Of a DNA stretch of 38,466 nt, positions 33,572-38,466 are shown in pieces. Numbering within the stretch: the first letter of the stretch is position 1; each line of letters opens with the position of its first letter. The notes below the pieces were generated by a model, which worked only from the letters and a program-made list of their open reading frames with translations, was not told where the DNA came from and did no database searches. Position numbers and translations under genes: made by a program. Source of the stretch: CG2-30-36-16 sp964372115 (GTDB lineage Bacteria > Bacteroidota > Ignavibacteria > Ignavibacteriales > Ignavibacteriaceae); assembly GCA_964372115.1 (NCBI GenBank), contig CAYJPN010000045.1, positions 1 through 38,466 of the forward strand, given 5' to 3'.

Positions 33572-34159
33572 CTATTTTTTTTGGCTGAGTTTTGTAATAC
33601 TGTTAATAAATTCTGAGTTATCGTAATCCGACATACCTGTTACTTTTATTACGATTTTTCCTTGTGGTGAGATTACGAACGACGTGGGAATAGTACTGCT
33701 CTGAAAAACCCCGGGTATCGCGCCCGCTATGCGGAAGTTTGGCAGGGTACAATTTTTCGATGTTAAAAAAGCATCGGCTTTTGCTTTTTCATCATCAAGG
33801 TTTATCATAAAAAATATAACTTCGGATGATTTAACTTTATTATACAATTTCTCAATAGCGGGCATTTCCGCAACGCAAGGCGGACACCAGCTTGCCCAGA
33901 AATTGATAAATATAGTTTTTCCTCTAAAATCTTCAAGCGAAACCAATTTGCCGTCGAACGATTGTAACTGCATATTGTAATCAGCCTGCAGTTGTTCTGC
34001 GGGCGGCAAAAATTTTGGTTTCATCAAACCTGTTGATAAAACAAATCTTTGTATTGTTCCGAGAACCTCAGTTTGCCATCCGGCGAGATAAATAACAAGC
34101 GGTATGCCGATGAGCAAGGACCACTCAATAATATTTCTTTTTGTCGATTTGTTTTTCAT
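33572..34159 (-). CDS. Membrane-anchored TlpA-like thioredoxin
   Basis: 195 aa from the ATG at 34157-34159. A GTG eight codons upstream (34181-34183) opens the same frame but has no ribosome-binding site. Residues about 10-30 are a membrane anchor (WSLLIGIPLVIYLAG), so the redox domain faces the periplasm. The thioredoxin fold has the active site FWASWCPPCVAEMP (CPPC) and the cis-proline in SSTIPTSFVISPQGKI. Such proteins reduce disulfides in cytochrome c maturation or in other exported proteins. No partner genes of the ccd type adjoin. The stop is 131 bp upstream of the M28 gene start on the same strand. Confidence 0.88.
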   Translation of the reverse strand: MKNKSTKRNIIEWSLLIGIPLVIYLAGWQTEVLGTIQRFVLSTGLMKPKFLPPAEQLQADYNMQLQSFDGKLVSLEDFRGKTIFINFWASWCPPCVAEMPAIEKLYNKVKSSEVIFFMINLDDEKAKADAFLTSKNCTLPNFRIAGAIPGVFQSSTIPTSFVISPQGKIVIKVTGMSDYDNSEFINSITKLSQKK

Positions 34160-34308
34160 TTTTTTAGTAATATGATGAAACACATAAAAAATGGATTCGT
34201 TGATTTGAACCTTGATATAATTATTTTTGTACTAAATAATTCAATTAACAAAATTAGATGCCCAAACTAAGGTTTCCAATTTAAAAAAAACATTTTGTTA
34301 TAATAAAT

Positions 34309-35154
34309 ATGATTATCTATTTAAATAATAAGTTCATTTCTCTTGACGATGCAAAAATATCTCCGCTTGATAGGGGATTTTTATTTGCGGATGGAGTTTA
34401 CGAGTTTATACGAACATATAATAAAAAACTATTTTGTTTCCCGGATCATATTGATCGATTAGAATACAGTATTACAGAATTAAAATTACACATAATAAAT
34501 AAAAATATATTCAAAAATATCATTTCGGAATTAGTTAAACTCAATAAACTTAATGAAAACGAATATTCGGTGTATATCCAAATAACACGCGGCTCCTCCT
34601 TTCCTAGGCAGCACAAGTTTCCTTCAAGTGAAGTTGAGCAAACAACGATGATCTGGTTAAATCCTATTTCAATTGACAGAACGGAAAATAATAACGGGAT
34701 AAGAGCAATAACTCACGTTGATTTACGATGGCAGAGATGTGACATAAAATCAATCTCACTTTTGCCTAATATTTTAGCAAAACAAAAAGCTATTGAAACG
34801 GGTGCGAGCGAGGCTTTATTGATTCGCGATGGATACGTCATGGAAGGATCGCACACAAATGTGTTTACAATAAAAGATGGTGTAATAAAAACTTCACCGT
34901 TGAATAATTATGTTTTAAATGGCATCACCCGAAAGATTGTCTTAGAATTGTGTGCTGATAATGGAATAATTGTAAAAGAGGAAAACACATCAACCAATGA
35001 TTTATTTTTGGCGGATGAGATATTTTTAACCGGCACATCAACTGAAGTAAAGCCTGTAATTGAACTAAACGGAATTATAAAAGGAAATGGAAAACCCGGA
35101 ATAGAAACACAAAAAGTTCAGCAGCTATTTTATAATTTAGTAAATGAGTATTAG
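34309..35154 (+). CDS. dat: D-amino-acid (D-alanine) aminotransferase, class IV
   Basis: 281 aa, typical of Dat. It is a PLP enzyme that interconverts D-alanine and 2-oxoglutarate with pyruvate and D-glutamate, supplying D-amino acids for peptidoglycan. The PLP lysine is K147 in RCDIKSISLLPNILAKQ; E179 lies in YVMEGSHTN, which contacts PLP; and FADGVYEFIRTY near the start and VLNGITRK are family motifs. The LLPNILAKQ form points to D-alanine rather than branched-chain aminotransferases, but these are hard to separate by eye. Its stop is only 2 nt before the polB GTG, so the genes are probably co-transcribed. Confidence 0.88.
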   Translation: MIIYLNNKFISLDDAKISPLDRGFLFADGVYEFIRTYNKKLFCFPDHIDRLEYSITELKLHIINKNIFKNIISELVKLNKLNENEYSVYIQITRGSSFPRQHKFPSSEVEQTTMIWLNPISIDRTENNNGIRAITHVDLRWQRCDIKSISLLPNILAKQKAIETGASEALLIRDGYVMEGSHTNVFTIKDGVIKTSPLNNYVLNGITRKIVLELCADNGIIVKEENTSTNDLFLADEIFLTGTSTEVKPVIELNGIIKGNGKPGIETQKVQQLFYNLVNEY

Positions 35155-35156
35155 TA

Positions 35157-37466
35157 GTGTTAACATCAAAAGTATTTATATTAACCGCTGAATGGTTTGA
35201 TTTTGCAGGGAAAAATATTATCCGGATATATGGAATAACTCCGGAACACGGTACGGTTAAGATAATTATTGATAATGTAAACCCTCTATTTTTTATTCCC
35301 CGCGAATCAGTTTGTGAGATTCAAGGCATACTTCATAAAAGAAAACAGCTTGAACTTAAATCTTTTGATGATGAGGCGCTTGATGCCATTTACTTTTCAA
35401 CACAATCGGATTTACTGCGGGCAGCAAAAATTATTGAATCCTACGGAGTAAAAACTTTTGAAGCCGATATTGACCCGGTAAAAAGATTCTTAATGGAGCG
35501 CTTCATCAATTTGAGTATGGAAGTAACCGGCAAGTATCACAGGCAGGATAGGTTAGTAATTTTCAACAACCCGAAAGTTTCACCTGTTGAGTTTTCGCCT
35601 ACAATCAAAACTGCATCAATCGATATTGAGACCGGTTCAAAAAGTGATTCACTTTATTCGATTGCCGTACATCTTACGGGAGGAAGCGATGTAAAAAAAG
35701 TATTTATTGTCGGAAAAACGGAGATAAATTCACCTGAATACATCATCTATTATAATAATGAAAAGGAATTACTCAGAAACTTTTTAAGTTGGTTTGAAGA
35801 TGTTGACCCCGATGTTATCATAGGCTGGCATGTCATTGGATTTGATTTGTTATTTCTCGAAAAAAAGTGCTTGTCTCTCGGTATTCCATTCAACATAGGC
35901 AGAGAAGGCAGTAAACCTGCAATAAAAAGAAGGCAAAACGGAAGTTATTTTATTTTCATTCAAGGAAGAGTTGTTATTGATGGACCGGTTGCTTTACGTA
36001 CATCATTTTATTCTTTTGAAAATTATAAACTCGAAACGGTTGCTCAATCATTGCTTGGCGAAGGTAAAACAATAAAACCGCAGGAAAATAAAGTTGAAGA
36101 AATTGAGAGGATGTTTATTGAAGAAAAAATAAAACTTGCGGAATATAACTTAAAAGATGCCGAACTGGTAACAGCAATTTTCGAAAAAACCGGGCTTTTA
36201 AAAATGTATATAAAAAGAGGTGCAATATCCGGACTATTGCTAGATAATCTTGGAATGATGACCGCAGCATTTGATCATTTTTATCTTCCTCATCTTCATC
36301 GATCTGGTTATATTGCTCCCAATGTAAAAGATATAAAAGCAGCTGGGCATGCAGCAGGCGGATATGTGTTTGAGCCATTGCCCGGGATATACAATGATGT
36401 TGTTGTACTAGATTTTAAAAGTTTGTATCCCTCAATAATAAAAACATTCAAGATCGATCCGCTTTCGAGAATGAAAAAAAACATCGAACCAATTAAGACC
36501 CCCTCCGGTCATCAATTTTCTGCAAAACATCATTTCCTTCCTGGATTTATTGCTCATCTGCTCGACCTGCGTTCGGAAGCGAAAACAAAAAATGATAAAT
36601 ATCTTTCACAGGCGATTAAAATTTTGATGAATAGTTTTTACGGTGTAATGGGTTCTTACGGGTGCCGGTTTTATCATCCCGATTTACCCTCAGCTATAAC
36701 AGGCACCGGTCAGTTTTTATTAATTGGCAGCCGAAAATATTTAAGCGAACAGGGTTATGAAACAATTTACGGCGATACCGATTCACTATTTGTAAAATTA
36801 AAGGAAGGTGAAAATAATAATCCCGATTTATACGGCAGTAAAATTGCGGCAGTACTAAATACTTACTGGGAAAAACGTTTATTGGAGGAGTATAATGTTG
36901 AGTCGTCCTTAGAAATTGAATATGAAAAATATTACAGTAAATTTGTTTTAACTTCAGCAAGAAGCGGGGGAGAGACGGGTGCAAAAAAAAGATATGCCGG
37001 ATTATTAAAAGTCGGCAGTAAAGAAGTGCTTGAATTTGTCGGGATGGAATTCGTGCGTTCTGATTGGACAAAACTTGCCAAGGAATTTCAGGAAGAATTA
37101 TATTCCCGAATCCTTAAAGAGCATGAATATATAAATTGGATGAGAGAAATCGCGACAAATCTCAAAGAAGGTAAATTCGATAAAAAACTTGTTTACAAAA
37201 AAAGGTTAAGAAAAGACATTGATGACTATGTGAAAAATATTCCACCTCAGGTTAAAGCAGCACGGTTGTTAAAAAATCCGGGTAATTCGGTATCGTATGT
37301 TATAACTAAGCGTGGTCCAATTCCAGTTGAACAGCCTCATAAAGATATAGATTACGATCATTATAGCGAAAAACAGTTAAAACCCATCGCCGATTCCATC
37401 CTTAATCTGCTCGGCGAATCATTTGACACGGTGGTCGGTTCGAAACAATTCGGGATGTTTGACTAA
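35157..37466 (+). CDS. polB: Family-B DNA polymerase II
   Basis: 769 aa, close to the length of bacterial Pol II. The exonuclease domain has Exo I D156/E158 (IDIETGS), Exo II D230 (GFDLLF) and Exo III Y330/D334 (YNLKDAE), so proofreading should be active. Polymerase motif A is LDFKSLYPSII with D419; motif B KILMNSFYG starts at K488; motif C YGDTDS has D540 and D542. Pol II in other bacteria is DNA-damage induced and helps restart replication. The GTG at 35157 starts 2 nt after the dat stop; no separate promoter is apparent. It is convergent with the AlaX-like gene with a 4-nt overlap of ends. No SOS box was seen. Confidence 0.95.
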   Translation: MLTSKVFILTAEWFDFAGKNIIRIYGITPEHGTVKIIIDNVNPLFFIPRESVCEIQGILHKRKQLELKSFDDEALDAIYFSTQSDLLRAAKIIESYGVKTFEADIDPVKRFLMERFINLSMEVTGKYHRQDRLVIFNNPKVSPVEFSPTIKTASIDIETGSKSDSLYSIAVHLTGGSDVKKVFIVGKTEINSPEYIIYYNNEKELLRNFLSWFEDVDPDVIIGWHVIGFDLLFLEKKCLSLGIPFNIGREGSKPAIKRRQNGSYFIFIQGRVVIDGPVALRTSFYSFENYKLETVAQSLLGEGKTIKPQENKVEEIERMFIEEKIKLAEYNLKDAELVTAIFEKTGLLKMYIKRGAISGLLLDNLGMMTAAFDHFYLPHLHRSGYIAPNVKDIKAAGHAAGGYVFEPLPGIYNDVVVLDFKSLYPSIIKTFKIDPLSRMKKNIEPIKTPSGHQFSAKHHFLPGFIAHLLDLRSEAKTKNDKYLSQAIKILMNSFYGVMGSYGCRFYHPDLPSAITGTGQFLLIGSRKYLSEQGYETIYGDTDSLFVKLKEGENNNPDLYGSKIAAVLNTYWEKRLLEEYNVESSLEIEYEKYYSKFVLTSARSGGETGAKKRYAGLLKVGSKEVLEFVGMEFVRSDWTKLAKEFQEELYSRILKEHEYINWMREIATNLKEGKFDKKLVYKKRLRKDIDDYVKNIPPQVKAARLLKNPGNSVSYVITKRGPIPVEQPHKDIDYDHYSEKQLKPIADSILNLLGESFDTVVGSKQFGMFD

Positions 37467-37903
37467 ACATTCACCAGTTTGAATCTAACTCTCAGCACTC
37501 CTTCATTAAAATCAGTTGAAATTATTTTAAATGTATTTATTTCGCTTGTATTGTTTACGTGTTGACCACTGCAAGGGCAGGCATCGTAATCGCCGACTTT
37601 GATAATTCTCAACGTTTCCCCGGCGTCATCCGGTAGTCTTGAAAGATTAAACATGCGTGCTGCTTCTTCTCTTGAAATAAAATCTTCATATACCACTTGA
37701 TTAGATTTTATTACTTCATTCACTCTTAATTCAATTTCACTTATTTCTTCGATTGATAATTGGTGGTCAAAATGGTAATCGCATTTAGATTTTTTCTTTT
37801 CGATGTGATTGCTGAAAGAACGTCCTTTATTAAACATTCTAACCATGGTTTGATTTAGTATGTGTTCGGCTGTGTGCATCTCAGGGTAATATTCTTTTAC
37901 CAT
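37463..37903 (-). CDS. AlaX-like trans-editing protein (alanyl-tRNA synthetase editing-domain homologue)
   Basis: 146 aa from the ATG at 37901-37903, preceded by AGGAAATTG; the longer frame from a TTG at 37927 has no ribosome-binding site. It is the second-additional-domain fold of alanyl/threonyl-tRNA synthetases as a free-standing protein. Zinc ligands are visible: H10 and H14 (HTAEHIL), and C and H in ACPCSGQHVNN near the C-terminus. Homologues hydrolyse mischarged tRNA, such as Ser-tRNA(Ala). Its specificity cannot be told; the length is shorter than typical AlaX-M and fits AlaX-S. It is alone on the minus strand. Confidence 0.88.
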   Translation of the reverse strand: MVKEYYPEMHTAEHILNQTMVRMFNKGRSFSNHIEKKKSKCDYHFDHQLSIEEISEIELRVNEVIKSNQVVYEDFISREEAARMFNLSRLPDDAGETLRIIKVGDYDACPCSGQHVNNTSEINTFKIISTDFNEGVLRVRFKLVNV

Positions 37904-38058
37904 CAATTTCCTTTTTTTAATTACCAATATAAAATATGGTTGTTAGCTAAGCAACAGGTAAAGTGATAATTGGTGTGAGCAGAAATTTCTATTTTGTTTC
38001 AGTGTTAAAAAATTTGAAGGATTAAAGTAGATCTTCATATTTATATTCTATCAAAAGA

Positions 38059-38406
38059 TTGATAAAGTATTTTAAAATAAAAAAAATCATTTCATTCGGA
38101 TGTTTGATATTCTTGAACTATCTGCTTAAGAAAGCCGGTATTGATTCACCGGTTAAAATTGTAAAGTATAAAGGAAGCGAGCGGATAGAAACAACCTACA
38201 AAAAATATGAAGTTGTTGGAACTCATACGGCACGAAGAACTTTTATAAGTCTTTCACTGCAAAAAGGAATGAAGCCCGATGTTATTATGGCAATTACCGG
38301 GGCTACAACATACAGAATGATGCAGAAATATTTAAAGATTGCCAATGAACATAAGCGTGAGGAAATGGACAAGGTTTGGGGCAGCAGGCTGAGGTTGATA
38401 CAATAA
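38059..38406 (+). pseudogene. Truncated tyrosine recombinase (integrase C-terminal fragment)
   Basis: The frame gives up to 115 aa, but recognisable sequence starts at about codon 20 (NYLLKKAGIDSPVKIVKYKG). It matches the C-terminal catalytic part of phage/transposon-type integrases of Bacteroidota: HTARRTFISLSLQKGMK with the H-x-x-R pair, and MQKYLKIANEH with the tyrosine nucleophile. The first conserved arginine and the whole N-terminal arm are missing, and nothing upstream encodes them. The usual GH(S/T) between these is GATTY here, so the conserved His/Trp is replaced by Ala. It starts at a TTG without a ribosome-binding site. A dead remnant is most likely. Confidence 0.75.
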
Positions 38407-38466
38407 GTTTATTTAGAGTGTGTAAAACATTTTGTGTAAATGGCGATTTGTAGAATCATAAAAATG

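Noticed and set aside
1..38466. tRNA, rRNA or riboswitch
   Set aside because: No cloverleaf with a TpsiC-like GGTTCGA arm and no recognised riboswitch core was found on reading both strands; a covariance search would be needed to exclude them fully.

Overview
The window looks like chromosomal DNA of an AT-rich Gram-negative bacterium of the Bacteroidota/Chlorobi group, most likely Ignavibacteria-like. The signs are a secreted protein ending in a type IX secretion (T9SS) sorting tail of the NYPNPFNP...TTSI kind, a TonB-dependent receptor with an N-terminal carboxypeptidase-regulatory-like domain, an AraC-type regulator fused to a multi-pass membrane domain, several exported peptidases, and weak or absent Shine-Dalgarno sites at many starts. 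The lineage is an inference from these families; there is no rRNA or marker phylogeny here.

Layout. 1-4963: an exported M28 peptidase (-), a hybrid malic enzyme/phosphotransacetylase maeB (+) and a lipocalin (-). 4964-6268: a 1.3 kb non-coding stretch holding a foldback repeat, a dispersed 39-bp repeat and a roughly 420-bp array of degenerate 21-bp units (A/T tract plus G/C-richer spacer). 6269-8455: a secreted 14-blade propeller protein with a T9SS tail. 8456-9173: a second repeat-rich gap with the other 39-bp copy, a 7-bp tandem repeat and a near-perfect 24-bp palindrome just before a TonB receptor, which is followed convergently by the AraC-type membrane regulator. 12593-13068: a hairpin and a frameshifted relic resembling the start of an IS110-family transposase. 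13069-14518: an exported beta-carbonic anhydrase and an exported SH3-like protein.

14658-18234 is a tightly overlapped minus-strand operon: floA (flotillin-like), an unknown membrane-anchored protein, and a UvrD/Rep-type helicase. Divergent from it are a small membrane protein and clpC, closed by a clear intrinsic terminator. 21456-25146 is a compact operon: pterin dehydratase, TPR protein, pyrE, M64 peptidase, RsbU-like phosphatase. Then come an aldehyde dehydrogenase, a CHAD protein, ppc (PEP carboxylase, -), a histidine kinase (-), a second exported M28 peptidase (-), a TlpA-like thioredoxin (-), a dat-polB pair (+), an AlaX-like editing protein (-), and a truncated tyrosine-recombinase fragment at the right edge.

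Most genes are housekeeping or envelope functions. maeB and ppc together cover C4/C3 interconversion (malate to pyruvate; PEP to oxaloacetate). The least explained material is non-coding: the 21-bp array, whose period equals about two helical turns, and the palindrome before the TonB receptor. Two mobile-element relics (12.8 kb and 38.1 kb) show past insertion. I saw no tRNA, rRNA or CRISPR array, and I found no convincing complete new defence or biosynthetic system.
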